Shown here in pieces: positions 8,692-16,862 of a stretch of 64,000 bases of DNA (positions are counted from its first letter, which is position 1; the number at the start of each line of letters is the position of its first letter). Below the pieces are notes generated by a model. The model was not told the DNA's origin, did no database searches, and saw only the letters and a list, made by a program, of their open reading frames with translations. The position numbers were made by a program, and so were the translations under genes. Source of the stretch: an uncultured Hyphomicrobiales bacterium (GTDB taxonomy: Bacteria; Pseudomonadota; Alphaproteobacteria; Rhizobiales; Beijerinckiaceae); contig CAINED010000013.1 of the NCBI GenBank assembly GCA_903847605.1, positions 459,725 to 523,724 of the forward strand, read 5' to 3'.

Positions 8692-9987
8692 TCAACGCGG
8701 ATGCTTTTGCGTCAGCCGGTAATAGGCGCGCTTGGCGACCGCGCGAATCTTGCGTCGGGCCGATTCCCTGTTCAGCGCAAAGGCGAGGCGGCGCGGCGAT
8801 GCATTGAACGTCGCGATGGCGAGATCGCCGATTTCCATGCGCTCGCGCCAGATGTGATCGATCATGGGATGATCGGGAATGGCGCAGGAATTGATGACTT
8901 CATGCGCGCCGTTCTCGATCATGCGTGTCGTCATCTCCAGCGAGAAGAGCACGCCCGGCGAATAACGCGCGAAAGCCTCATCGTAGGCCGTCTTCCAGTA
9001 GAAGGCCGTATCGTGCGCGCTCAGCACGACGCCCATGGCGATGGGCCTGCCATCGAGTTCGAGCGCATCGATGCGGCAAGCGCCGCGCGCCGCGAAGTTT
9101 CGCGCCATCGTGCGGGCGAATGTCGCCGTCGAGGGATCGGATAGCAGCGCCGAGGATTGCCCCCCTTTCCAGCCCGAGGCTTCGAGGGCGAGAAAGGCTT
9201 CCATGGCAGGCTTGATGGCGTCGACGCCTTGCGCCGACGTGTAGGCAATTCGGCCGAGGTCCTCGAGACGCCGGCGTTGCCGCCGCAATTCCTTGCGTTT
9301 CTTCGGCGAGATGAAATTGCGGGCAAATTCCGCGGGATCGTTTCGGTTGGTCACGATGGCGCGCGAACGTCTGTCGAAGATGCGCGCCGCAAGCCCGTGC
9401 GTCATGCAATGGGTTCCGAGCAGCCGCGCGACGGCGCCGCTCAGATTGCTTTGCGGAAAGATGATGGTTTCGACGCCGGGAAAGCGCTGCGACACAAAGC
9501 CTTGCAATGCCTCGATGGCGGCCGCGCCATCGTCGCGGTCGATCAGGGGCGCGCCAGCGGCCATCATGGGATTCGACCATAGATGCAGAATGCCGCCGCG
9601 GCCGGTCTTTGGCGGATGAAGGGCGAAAAGCCCGATCAGACGATGCTCTTCAGGCGCAGGCGAATTTTTCCACACCAGCAGAAACGAAGGACGCCGCGCG
9701 GCTGGCACATGCTGTACGGACGCCAGTGCAAATCCGGGTTCGAGAAAGACATTGGGTTCGAGGGCGCGCGACGTCAGGTCGGTCCATGCGTTAACGTGAC
9801 GGGCCGCTTCCTCCCATTCCAGCAATTCGGTCTGCGTTGGGGGTGTGGGCGAGGGCACAACGCGCGGCGACTGCGATGGGGCCGATATGGCGGGCGCGGC
9901 AGAAGCCGGCGCGTGCTGCGCGTTCAGCCAGTTCAGCGGAACCGGCTGGCTTAGCAAAGGCCCAAACAGAAAAGCTCTGTTGCGCAT
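8692..9987 (-). CDS. GNAT-fold acetyltransferase (CelD/BcsL-like)
   Basis: This 431-aa protein matches the layout of the CelD/FemAB-like GNAT family (Acetyltransf_6 type). A variable, Pro/Ser-rich N-terminus is followed by 'EPNVFLEPGFALASVQHV', a basic linker 'SPKKRKELRRQRRRL', and the C-terminal acyltransferase half with 'AMGVVLSAHDTAFYWKTAYDEAFARYSPGVLF'. Such proteins are linked to exopolysaccharide or cellulose modification, or to transfer of amino-acyl groups, but no polysaccharide genes are adjacent. The basic C-terminus (RRKIRAVAKRAYYR) is unremarkable. Function is inferred from fold only. Confidence 0.75.
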   Translation of the reverse strand: MRNRAFLFGPLLSQPVPLNWLNAQHAPASAAPAISAPSQSPRVVPSPTPPTQTELLEWEEAARHVNAWTDLTSRALEPNVFLEPGFALASVQHVPAARRPSFLLVWKNSPAPEEHRLIGLFALHPPKTGRGGILHLWSNPMMAAGAPLIDRDDGAAAIEALQGFVSQRFPGVETIIFPQSNLSGAVARLLGTHCMTHGLAARIFDRRSRAIVTNRNDPAEFARNFISPKKRKELRRQRRRLEDLGRIAYTSAQGVDAIKPAMEAFLALEASGWKGGQSSALLSDPSTATFARTMARNFAARGACRIDALELDGRPIAMGVVLSAHDTAFYWKTAYDEAFARYSPGVLFSLEMTTRMIENGAHEVINSCAIPDHPMIDHIWRERMEIGDLAIATFNASPRRLAFALNRESARRKIRAVAKRAYYRLTQKHPR

Positions 9988-10124
9988 GACCCACCTGACG
10001 CAGTCCGCACCGGCGTTAAGCCAATGTGAACCATCACTGTCCCGATCCGGGACCGGAAGCGGCCGGGCGCGGCCGCTCGTGGGTTAACGAACAATTAATG
10101 GGCCAACGGCGGACTCGCGGCGGA

Positions 10125-11273
10125 TCACGAGTGATTGAAGAGGCCGCCACCGCCGGGATTGAGAGGATTGGCCGCAAGCGCAGCAGCATCAGGCGTATCG
10201 ACGGCGGGCATGCCGCAAAACGCGCGCCAGAGCCCTTCCACATGGCCCTTCTGCAAGTCCCTCACGATGCAGACGATCCGCGTCGAATGATCCTCGTCCG
10301 GCCAGGCGTCGAGACGCAGTGGCGGGTGGAAGACATGTTGCACGCCGTGGATGACGAGCGGGCGTGCAGCATCGTCCGCGAGCGCCACGATGCCTTTTAT
10401 GCGTAGCAGCGAAGCGCCGTGCAATTGGCGCAGCATGTCGAGAAAGAGTTGCAGGCTCGCAGGGGCAATCGGGCGGTCTGCCGTGAGAACGAAAGAGTGA
10501 ATGCGCGAATCGTGCGGCCCCGCCGATTTCGCAGTCTCGCTTTTCGCTGCGCCTAGCACGGCATTGAACGCTTGCGCATTCAGCCAGCGGCGAACCTGTT
10601 CGCTCTTGGTTGCGGGATCATAGACGCCGGCATTCAGCAGTTGCGCCGCGCCGGCTTGCGCAACGTCGAGAAGCTGAGCCGATGGATTGAGGTCATGCAA
10701 GCGCTTCCGCAGGCGCGCGAGTTCCGCTTGTGCCGCAGGCATTTCGCACAAGTCCGCCTTCGTGACGATAATGCGGTCGGCGACTGCCGCCTGTTTCAGG
10801 CCTTCAGGAAATTCGTCGAGCGTGTGCATGCCGTTGACAGCGTCGACGAGCGAAATCACGCCATCCAGCCTGAAGCGCAGCATCAGGTAGGGATGTGTCA
10901 TGATCGTGTGAAGCACGGGGGCAGGGTCGGCAAGGCCCGTTGTCTCGACGATCACGCGCTCGAAGGGCTTGATGCGGCCATTGTCGCGACGGCGCAATAT
11001 GTCTTCGAGCGTATCGACGAGTTCGTCGCGGATCGAACAGCAGACGCATCCCGATGCCATCAGGATCGTATCGCCATCGACCTTTTCGACGAGCAGATGA
11101 TCGAGACCGGCCTCGCCGAATTCGTTGATGAGGACAAGCGTGTCCGCGAGCAGCGGATCGCGCAGCAGCCGGTTGAGAAGCGTGGTCTTCCCGGCGCCGA
11201 GAAATCCGGTGAGAACCGTGAACGGAAATGGCGGCGGCGGCTTGCGCCGCAACGCCTCCGAATCGCTCGTCAA
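10125..11273 (-). CDS. CobW/COG0523-family GTP-binding metal chaperone
   Basis: This 382-aa G3E GTPase has Walker A 'GFLGAGKTTL' (Lys29), the family metal-binding motif C-V-C-C (Cys76, Cys78, Cys79), 'VETTGLADPAPV' and 'VTKADL' (G4-like). The C-terminal CobW domain runs from about residue 265. COG0523 proteins insert or traffic metals, often zinc or cobalt. Its start overlaps the stop of the upstream carboxypeptidase gene by 4 bp (ATGA), so translation is probably coupled. Nothing upstream identifies a Zur box. Which metalloprotein it serves is unknown. Confidence 0.85.
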   Translation of the reverse strand: MTSDSEALRRKPPPPFPFTVLTGFLGAGKTTLLNRLLRDPLLADTLVLINEFGEAGLDHLLVEKVDGDTILMASGCVCCSIRDELVDTLEDILRRRDNGRIKPFERVIVETTGLADPAPVLHTIMTHPYLMLRFRLDGVISLVDAVNGMHTLDEFPEGLKQAAVADRIIVTKADLCEMPAAQAELARLRKRLHDLNPSAQLLDVAQAGAAQLLNAGVYDPATKSEQVRRWLNAQAFNAVLGAAKSETAKSAGPHDSRIHSFVLTADRPIAPASLQLFLDMLRQLHGASLLRIKGIVALADDAARPLVIHGVQHVFHPPLRLDAWPDEDHSTRIVCIVRDLQKGHVEGLWRAFCGMPAVDTPDAAALAANPLNPGGGGLFNHS

Positions 11274-12580
11274 CGCCGCCGTCCGGACGCGACCTGCTTG
11301 CCCTTGGGTTTGGCGGCAGGTTTTGCCTGCGCGGCCTTTTGGCCCCGCGCCTGCGGAACCGCACGCCCCGACGCTGCCGGCGGCTTCGCGCCGAGGATCA
11401 GCGGTTTCGCTGCCGTGCGCTTGTTGGGCTCGGCCTCTGCTTCCGGATCAACGCCGGTGGGGCCGGCGACCCGGCCGGTCCAGCCGGGGGCGCGACCGAG
11501 ATAAATCGGCACCGGTTGCAGAATGGCGCGCTCGCCGAGCGGCACGCCGCTGAAATTGGCCATGGTGCGACCCTGCGCCGGACCGGAGCCCTGGCCGCGA
11601 TTGCGCTCGGAAAGGAAGAAGGATGCAGCCGAATCTTCCTGCGGGGCGAAAGCCAGTGGCGCGGAGGCCCCGATGGGGATCGGCACTTCGCCCTCGGAAT
11701 TGCGGCCGCGGCTGCAGACTTCCGGCCGCATGTCCGGGGCCGCGCCGCCGGTCACCGGCATGGATTCGACATTGCCGCTGCCGCGGATGGAGAAGCTGGC
11801 GTCGAACAGCGCCATGGCCTGCAGGGTGCGCACGCGCGCGTTCTGCGCGCCCATGACGACGGCGATGAGCTTGCGCCCGCCCTGCGTCGCCGTCGCCACG
11901 ACATTGAAGCCGGAAGCGCAGACGAAGCCGGTCTTCATGCCGTCGGCGCCAGGATAGCGTCCGATCAGGCCGTTATGGGTGGGGATGATGCGCTTGCCGA
12001 GTTGCAGCGCGCCGATGCCGTAGAGATGGCTGTGCTGCGGGAAATCCTGCAGCAGGCGGCGGGCGAGGATCGCCATGTCGCGCGCCGAACTGACGTGTCG
12101 GGGATCGTGCAAGCCGTTCGGATTGACGAAGTTCGAATCGCGCATGCCGAGACCGCGCGCCACATCGTTCATTTCGCTGGCGAAACCTTCGACCGAACCG
12201 GAAATGGCCTCGGCTATGGTGATCGACGTGTCGTTCGCCGATTTCACCATGATGATCTTGAGAGCGTTTTCGAGCGTCAGTTCGCTGCCCGGCTTCATGC
12301 CCATCTTCGAGGGGGCGGCCCGAGCTGCGCGAGCCGAGACCTTCATGGGTGTCTGCAAGGTGATCTTGCCGGTGCGCACGGCGTTGAGCGCCACATAGAC
12401 GGTCATCAACTTCGTAACGGAGGCCGGATACCACGGCCGTGTTGCATCTTCCTGATGTAGAACTTCGCCCGACGCCGCGTCGATCACGAGGGCGGGGGCG
12501 GCGGCAACCTGCGCCGATAGTGTCATTCCCGTGAAAAGTGCGGCCGCAGCGGCCAGGCGGGAGGTGTGGTAAACTGCCAT
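11270..12580 (-). CDS. D-alanyl-D-alanine carboxypeptidase (peptidase S11)
   Basis: This 436-aa protein has an N-terminal signal peptide and all three penicillin-binding motifs of low-molecular-mass PBPs: S-V-T-K (Ser54-Lys57), S-A-N (114-116) and K-T-G (216-218). It trims the terminal D-Ala from peptidoglycan stem peptides in the periplasm. The C-terminal ~120 residues are Pro/Ala/Lys-rich and end in a highly basic tail (GRRR), longer than in DacA-type enzymes; no SPOR domain is evident. The ATG at 12580 with AAAGG upstream fits the signal peptide; a longer reading frame upstream does not look coding. It is coupled to the CobW gene. Confidence 0.9.
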   Translation of the reverse strand: MAVYHTSRLAAAAALFTGMTLSAQVAAAPALVIDAASGEVLHQEDATRPWYPASVTKLMTVYVALNAVRTGKITLQTPMKVSARAARAAPSKMGMKPGSELTLENALKIIMVKSANDTSITIAEAISGSVEGFASEMNDVARGLGMRDSNFVNPNGLHDPRHVSSARDMAILARRLLQDFPQHSHLYGIGALQLGKRIIPTHNGLIGRYPGADGMKTGFVCASGFNVVATATQGGRKLIAVVMGAQNARVRTLQAMALFDASFSIRGSGNVESMPVTGGAAPDMRPEVCSRGRNSEGEVPIPIGASAPLAFAPQEDSAASFFLSERNRGQGSGPAQGRTMANFSGVPLGERAILQPVPIYLGRAPGWTGRVAGPTGVDPEAEAEPNKRTAAKPLILGAKPPAASGRAVPQARGQKAAQAKPAAKPKGKQVASGRRR

Positions 12581-12800
12581 TCGTAATGCCTTTGTCCCTG
12601 CGTTGGCGCTTTCCCGAAGTCGGCGCAGCGTCAGCGAATGAACCCAGTCCCTTTCCCTGAGCCCCTTATGCCATGGCCGGCAGGCTTGCGCCACCCTTGT
12701 GGCGCTCTTGCAGCGAAGCTCGAAGACCATTTCAATCATCGGGTTAATTACGGCCGGCGAGGCGATTCGTCACCCCGGTTCTCAATTGAAGGTCAAAGGC

Positions 12801-13535
12801 ATGAGCGGCTTTGCACTCGTCGCGATGGGAATAGCCCTGGCCGTCGCGATTTTTCTGCTCCTGCAGACGCGCGACAAAATGCGCGAGGCCGGCCGGGCCG
12901 AGTTCATCCGCACCTACCAATGGCCGCCGGGCCTGCTCGACAAGCTTGCGGAGAAACATCCGCGCTTCCAGCGCAAGGAGACGGCTCTCGTCAGCCAGGG
13001 ACTGCGCCAGTTCTTCATGGCCTATCTCAAGGGCGGCCGCCGCTATGTCGCCATGCCCTCGCAGGTCGCGGACGACCTCTGGCACGAATTCATTCTCTAC
13101 ACGCGAGACTATAACGCCTTCTGCAAACAGGCCTTCGGGCAATTCCTGCATCACACGCCGGCCGTCGCCCTGGCGCCTGAAAAGCGCGAGAGCAATGCGG
13201 GGTTGCGGCGCATCTGGTGGCAATGCTGCAAGGAAGAAGGCATCAATGCGAAAAATCCCTCTCGCCTGCCGCTGCTTTTCGCGCTCGACAGCAAGCTGAA
13301 GATACCCAACGGCTTCGTCTATCATTCCAATTGCGAACGCCTGCGGCGCGGCGGCGACGCCACGGCGCATTGCGGCGGCGATTTCTCCAGTTCGTCGGTC
13401 GATGGCGGCACATCTGGTTTCGGTGACGGCGACGGCAATGTCACGGCGAGCGCGGACAGCGGTGGCGGCGACAGCAGCAGCGACAGTGGCGGTGGCGGCT
13501 GTGGTGGCGGTTGCGGAGGTGGCGGCGGCGATTGA
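12801..13535 (+). CDS. Glycine-rich, membrane-anchored protein of unknown function
   Basis: The 244-aa product begins with one N-terminal transmembrane helix (GFALVAMGIALAVAIFLLL). A cytoplasmic or periplasmic domain follows with 'DDLWHEFILYTRDYNAFCKQAFG', where the Trp-His, Tyr and Cys recall the conserved segment of glycine-rich-domain proteins (GRDP-like). The last ~65 residues are Gly/Ser/Asp-rich and end in G-C-G-G-G-C-type repeats, as in several bacterial membrane proteins with Gly-Cys tails. An upstream in-frame start at 12699 would overlap the divergent carboxypeptidase promoter; the ATG at 12801 with 'AAGGTCAAAGG' upstream is preferred. Role unknown. Confidence 0.7.
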   Translation: MSGFALVAMGIALAVAIFLLLQTRDKMREAGRAEFIRTYQWPPGLLDKLAEKHPRFQRKETALVSQGLRQFFMAYLKGGRRYVAMPSQVADDLWHEFILYTRDYNAFCKQAFGQFLHHTPAVALAPEKRESNAGLRRIWWQCCKEEGINAKNPSRLPLLFALDSKLKIPNGFVYHSNCERLRRGGDATAHCGGDFSSSSVDGGTSGFGDGDGNVTASADSGGGDSSSDSGGGGCGGGCGGGGGD

Positions 13536-13617
13536 CGCTTCGGCCTGAGTCGAAAGCATGGTCGCATTTCGTCCCGCTCATGGATATTATCGGGACGAAC
13601 GGCGAGGAGATTTCCCA

Positions 13618-14784
13618 ATGAGTGCCAACATCATCGGCTGGGCGCATCTGCCCTTCGGCAAGCACGAGAACGAGACGGTCGAATCCCTCGTCGTGCGCGC
13701 GGCGAGCGAAGCCATCGCCCATGCGGGCGTCGATCCTGCTGCGGTGGATGAAATCTTCCTCGGGCATTTCAACGCCGGTTTCAGCGCGCAGGATTTTACC
13801 GCCTCCTTCGTGCTGCAGGCCAATCCGGCCTTTCGCTTCAAGCCGACGACGCGGCTCGAAAACGCCTGCGCTACAGGCTCCGCCGCAGTGCATACCGCCA
13901 TCCGCGCGCTCGAATCGAAGCGCGCACGCTGCACGCTGGTCGTCGGTGTCGAGCAGATGACGAAGACGCCGCCTGTCGAGATCGGGCGCAATCTCCTGAA
14001 GGCGTCCTACCTGCCGGAAGATGGCGACAATCCCAATGGCTTTGCCGGCATATTCGGCAAGATCGCCGAGGCCTACTTCCAGAAGTATGGCGATCAGTCC
14101 GATGCGCTCGCGATGATCGCCGCGAAGAACCACAAGAACGGCGTCAACAATCCCTATGCGCAGATGCGCAAGGATCTCGGCTATGCCTTCTGCCGCGAGG
14201 AGAGCGACCGCAATCCCTTCGTGGCGGGACCGCTGAAACGCACCGATTGCTCGCTCGTCTCCGATGGCGCGGCGGCGCTGGTCATTGCGGACGACGATTT
14301 CGCCTCAACCGCGCAACGCGTAGTCACGTTCAGGACGGCGCAACATGCGCAGGACTTTCTGCCGCGCGCGCATCGCGACATCATCGCCTTCGAAGGCTGC
14401 GGCGTGGCGTGGAAGCGCGCCCTGGCCGACGCAGAGATTTCGTTGAACGATCTTTCCTTCGTCGAGACGCATGATTGTTTCACCATCGCCGAACTCATCG
14501 AATACGAAGCGATGGGCCTCGCCGCGCCGGGGCGTGGCGCAGATGTCGTCCGTAGCGGCGTCACGCAAGCTGACGGCAAGCTGCCGGTCAATCCGTCAGG
14601 CGGATTGAAAGCGAAAGGCCATCCCATCGGCGCAACAGGCGTTTCGATGCACGTTCTTACGGCGATGCAACTTTGCAACGATGCCGGCGGCATTCAGGTG
14701 AAGGACGCGAAACTTGGCGGCGTCTTCAACATGGGCGGCGCTGCCGTAGCGAATTATGTGAGCATTCTGGAACGAGTGAAGTAA
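13618..14784 (+). CDS. Thiolase-family acyltransferase (SCP-x-like)
   Basis: The 388-aa protein has the thiolase active-site cysteine in 'ENACATGSAAVH' (Cys84) and the histidine motif 'GGLKAKGHPIGATG'. 'VETHDCFTIAELIEYEAMGL' is characteristic of the SCP-x/lipid-transfer thiolases rather than of biosynthetic PhaA types. The usual C-terminal CxG is replaced by 'VFNMGGAAV', also seen in that subgroup. It condenses or cleaves acyl-CoA thioesters, possibly in degradation of branched or aromatic side chains. A strong GAGGAG precedes the ATG. No partner DUF35/OB protein lies next to it. Confidence 0.83.
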   Translation: MSANIIGWAHLPFGKHENETVESLVVRAASEAIAHAGVDPAAVDEIFLGHFNAGFSAQDFTASFVLQANPAFRFKPTTRLENACATGSAAVHTAIRALESKRARCTLVVGVEQMTKTPPVEIGRNLLKASYLPEDGDNPNGFAGIFGKIAEAYFQKYGDQSDALAMIAAKNHKNGVNNPYAQMRKDLGYAFCREESDRNPFVAGPLKRTDCSLVSDGAAALVIADDDFASTAQRVVTFRTAQHAQDFLPRAHRDIIAFEGCGVAWKRALADAEISLNDLSFVETHDCFTIAELIEYEAMGLAAPGRGADVVRSGVTQADGKLPVNPSGGLKAKGHPIGATGVSMHVLTAMQLCNDAGGIQVKDAKLGGVFNMGGAAVANYVSILERVK

Positions 14785-14813
14785 ATTTCAAGTATGAAGT
14801 GAGGTAACGCGTC

Positions 14814-15269
14814 ATGAATATTCGTGAGTTGGAAACTGCCAAACCATTTTCTGGGATTAATCGAGTTGATGCCTTCCCATGGCGGGCTATTCATAATTTT
14901 GCCGTTGCGGCCAGTGCAGCAATAATTTTGGCGGGATGCGCATCGTCGCATATGCGTCCGCATGTTGGGCAAGATATACGCGCAGTAATGACTGAAAATG
15001 GACCACTGGTAAATGCATTCGACATGGGTGACGGACGACGTGCCTTTCAATTTATGTGGGGGGGTACTCAGGTTGGAATTGCCCGAGTAGCAACTCCAAA
15101 TGCTAGCGCAATATCTAACAACCAGGCATTGACTTCAAACGCGCCATTGCAAGCTAGTGGCGCGATAATTGGTACAGGGTGTTTAATCACCTATATCGCT
15201 GATTGGAACAGTGGTCGCTCGGGTTGGATTGTCACGGAGTTTAAGTTCCCCAACCAGTTGGTCTGTTAG
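14814..15269 (+). CDS. Small lipoprotein in an AT-rich patch
   Basis: The 151-aa protein has a hydrophobic segment ending in the lipobox 'IILAGC' around residue 42. A central 'ENGPLVNAFDMGDGRRAFQF' resembles a motif common in small envelope lipoproteins of unknown function. Base composition is clearly poorer in G+C than its neighbours (codons such as AAT, ATT, TTT and GCA abound), as is the surrounding 14785-15335 region, suggesting recent acquisition. GAGGT 9 bp upstream supports the start. It has no assigned function and no operon partner. Confidence 0.65.
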   Translation: MNIRELETAKPFSGINRVDAFPWRAIHNFAVAASAAIILAGCASSHMRPHVGQDIRAVMTENGPLVNAFDMGDGRRAFQFMWGGTQVGIARVATPNASAISNNQALTSNAPLQASGAIIGTGCLITYIADWNSGRSGWIVTEFKFPNQLVC

Positions 15270-15337
15270 TGTTAGAACCTGAAGGGCCTTCATGATCCCA
15301 TTCATTCCATATTTGCAACAACAAGTAACGTTAAGCC

Positions 15338-16237
15338 ATGTCACAGATCCAGCACTTATCCCACATCGGCTTTATCGGTCTCGGCAATATCGGCTTGCCC
15401 ATGACGCAGGTCTTGCTGAAAGCCGGTTTCAAGGTCAGCGGCTACAGTCTGACGAATATGGACAGGTTCGCTGACGCAGGCGGGATGGCCGCATCATCGG
15501 CGGCGGATGTCGCGCGCCAGTGCAATATCATCCTGCAATGCCTGCCCGCAGCGCCGGCACTTGAAAGCGCAGTCTACGGGCCGGAAGGCATTCTCGCCAC
15601 GCTGCAGCCCGATAGCGTTGTCATCGAACTCTCTTCTTACGCGTTGAAGGACAAGGAGCGCTTGCGCGACGCCATCGCAGGGAAGGGCGCGACGCTGCTC
15701 GATTGCGAACTCACCGCGCGCAATGCCGGCAAGACCGTGCTGGCGCGCGAGGAGGTCATCTTCGTCGGCGGCGACGAGAAACTTGCGCAGGAGATGAAAC
15801 CCATCTTCGATGCGCTGACGCCGCATCACCGCTACATGGGCGGCTTCGGCGCGACGCTGAAAGTGAAGACGGTCAACAATCTTCTCGTCGGCGTGAATGC
15901 GATGGCGGCTGCCGAAGCGCTGGCGCTCGGCACGCGCGCTGGCCTCGATCCCGTGCTGCTCGCGGAGTTGCTGCCGATGGGCGCGGGCACATCCGCAAGT
16001 CTCGAAAACTACGGCCTCGCCATGGCCGAGAAGCGCTATGCCGATATCCTCACCGGCGAACTCGGCACGTTCAACAAGTATTTTTCGCTGATCGAGGATC
16101 TCGCGAAATCCTGCGACGCGCCGACGCCGCTGACCGATATTTCCCGCGACTACTTCAATCGCGCGATGAATGACGGTCATGCGGCTCACGGCATTCAGGC
16201 GCTCTACGATGTCATGATGAAGGACGCGCAGAAATAA
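15338..16237 (+). CDS. 3-hydroxyisobutyrate dehydrogenase-like (beta-HAD) enzyme
   Basis: The 299-aa NAD(P)-dependent dehydrogenase has 'GFIGLGNIGLPM' near the N-terminus, 'QCLPAAPALESAVYG' and the catalytic lysine in 'VKTVNNLL' (Lys177). The substrate-binding signature that is normally D-A-P-V-S-G-G reads 'LDCELTARNAGK', so the substrate probably differs from 3-hydroxyisobutyrate or tartronate semialdehyde. It oxidises a beta-hydroxyacid in the cytosol. No obvious Shine-Dalgarno is seen ahead of the ATG. It is convergent with the dioxygenase beta subunit. Confidence 0.82.
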   Translation: MSQIQHLSHIGFIGLGNIGLPMTQVLLKAGFKVSGYSLTNMDRFADAGGMAASSAADVARQCNIILQCLPAAPALESAVYGPEGILATLQPDSVVIELSSYALKDKERLRDAIAGKGATLLDCELTARNAGKTVLAREEVIFVGGDEKLAQEMKPIFDALTPHHRYMGGFGATLKVKTVNNLLVGVNAMAAAEALALGTRAGLDPVLLAELLPMGAGTSASLENYGLAMAEKRYADILTGELGTFNKYFSLIEDLAKSCDAPTPLTDISRDYFNRAMNDGHAAHGIQALYDVMMKDAQK

Positions 16238-16255
16238 TTCTGCGCTCTCTCGCCA

Positions 16256-16744
16256 TCAGATCGGAATCACCAGCAGCGTATCTATTCGCCGCGATTCCAG
16301 CACGACGAGACGGTCCGCCAGTTTCAGCACGCCGTTGTCCTCGACGATGCGATCCATGTAGCGTCCGCAGTTGAACAGCGACATGTTTCCGTCCGCCATG
16401 GTGCGGAACACCGCGAAATTCGATTGCGTGCGAATGCCATCGACAGCGACGGACAGGATTTTCAGCGCGCTGATGCTGTGATTGTAGGTGTGCGGCTCGA
16501 ATATATTCGCCGTGCGCATCGCGGAGATGCGATCCGCCATCATGCCGCGTCCCTCGCAATAGACGAGGCAAACCGGCAATCCCAGCGACAGGTTTTCGCG
16601 TGACGTCACGCGATAAACGCCATCCCCGGTGAAGAAATCCGGCCATTGCTCCAGAGCGTCGTCGTCGATGCACTGCACGTAATCGGCGAACAGCGCTTCG
16701 ATGCGCAGTCGGAGAGAGAGGTCGTTGGCGAGCGTTGTGGTCAT
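16256..16744 (-). CDS. Aromatic-ring-hydroxylating dioxygenase, beta subunit
   Basis: The 162-aa protein is the usual size for the SnoaL-like beta subunit of Rieske dioxygenases and has 'YVQCIDDDALEQWPDFFTGDGVYRV' and 'HTYNHSISALKIL', typical of that fold. It supports the alpha subunit in the hexamer or trimer and is usually structural. It is encoded ~119 bp downstream of the alpha gene, on the same strand, with a palindromic repeat in between. An in-frame upstream start at 16846 would run through that repeat, so the ATG at 16744 is preferred. No ferredoxin or reductase gene follows. Confidence 0.82.
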   Translation of the reverse strand: MTTTLANDLSLRLRIEALFADYVQCIDDDALEQWPDFFTGDGVYRVTSRENLSLGLPVCLVYCEGRGMMADRISAMRTANIFEPHTYNHSISALKILSVAVDGIRTQSNFAVFRTMADGNMSLFNCGRYMDRIVEDNGVLKLADRLVVLESRRIDTLLVIPI

Positions 16745-16756
16745 TTTGGTTCCCGG

Positions 16757-16861
16757 AGATGTCATCCCGGCCGGAGCGAAGCGAAGAGCCGGGATCGGTT
16801 GGGGACGGCATGATTGAATCGCGACCCCGGATAAAATGCTGCGCATTTTTCCGGGGTGACA
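16757..16861. repeat. REP-like palindromic repeat, copy C
   Basis: A two-hairpin intergenic repeat. Hairpin 1 is ATCCCGGC (16764-16771) with GCCGGGAT (16788-16795). Hairpin 2 is CCCCGGATAAAATGC (16825-16839) with GCATTTTTCCGGGG (16843-16856). A second copy (D) lies at 33526-33624 with the same order. Such elements are common intergenic repeats in Hyphomicrobiales. Here it sits inside the alpha-beta dioxygenase transcription unit, where it could trim or stabilise mRNA. Confidence 0.7.
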
Positions 16862-16862
16862 A

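Noticed and set aside
15292..15474. 60-aa frame ahead of the dehydrogenase
   Set aside because: It overlaps the dehydrogenase start in another frame and has no ribosome site or motif.
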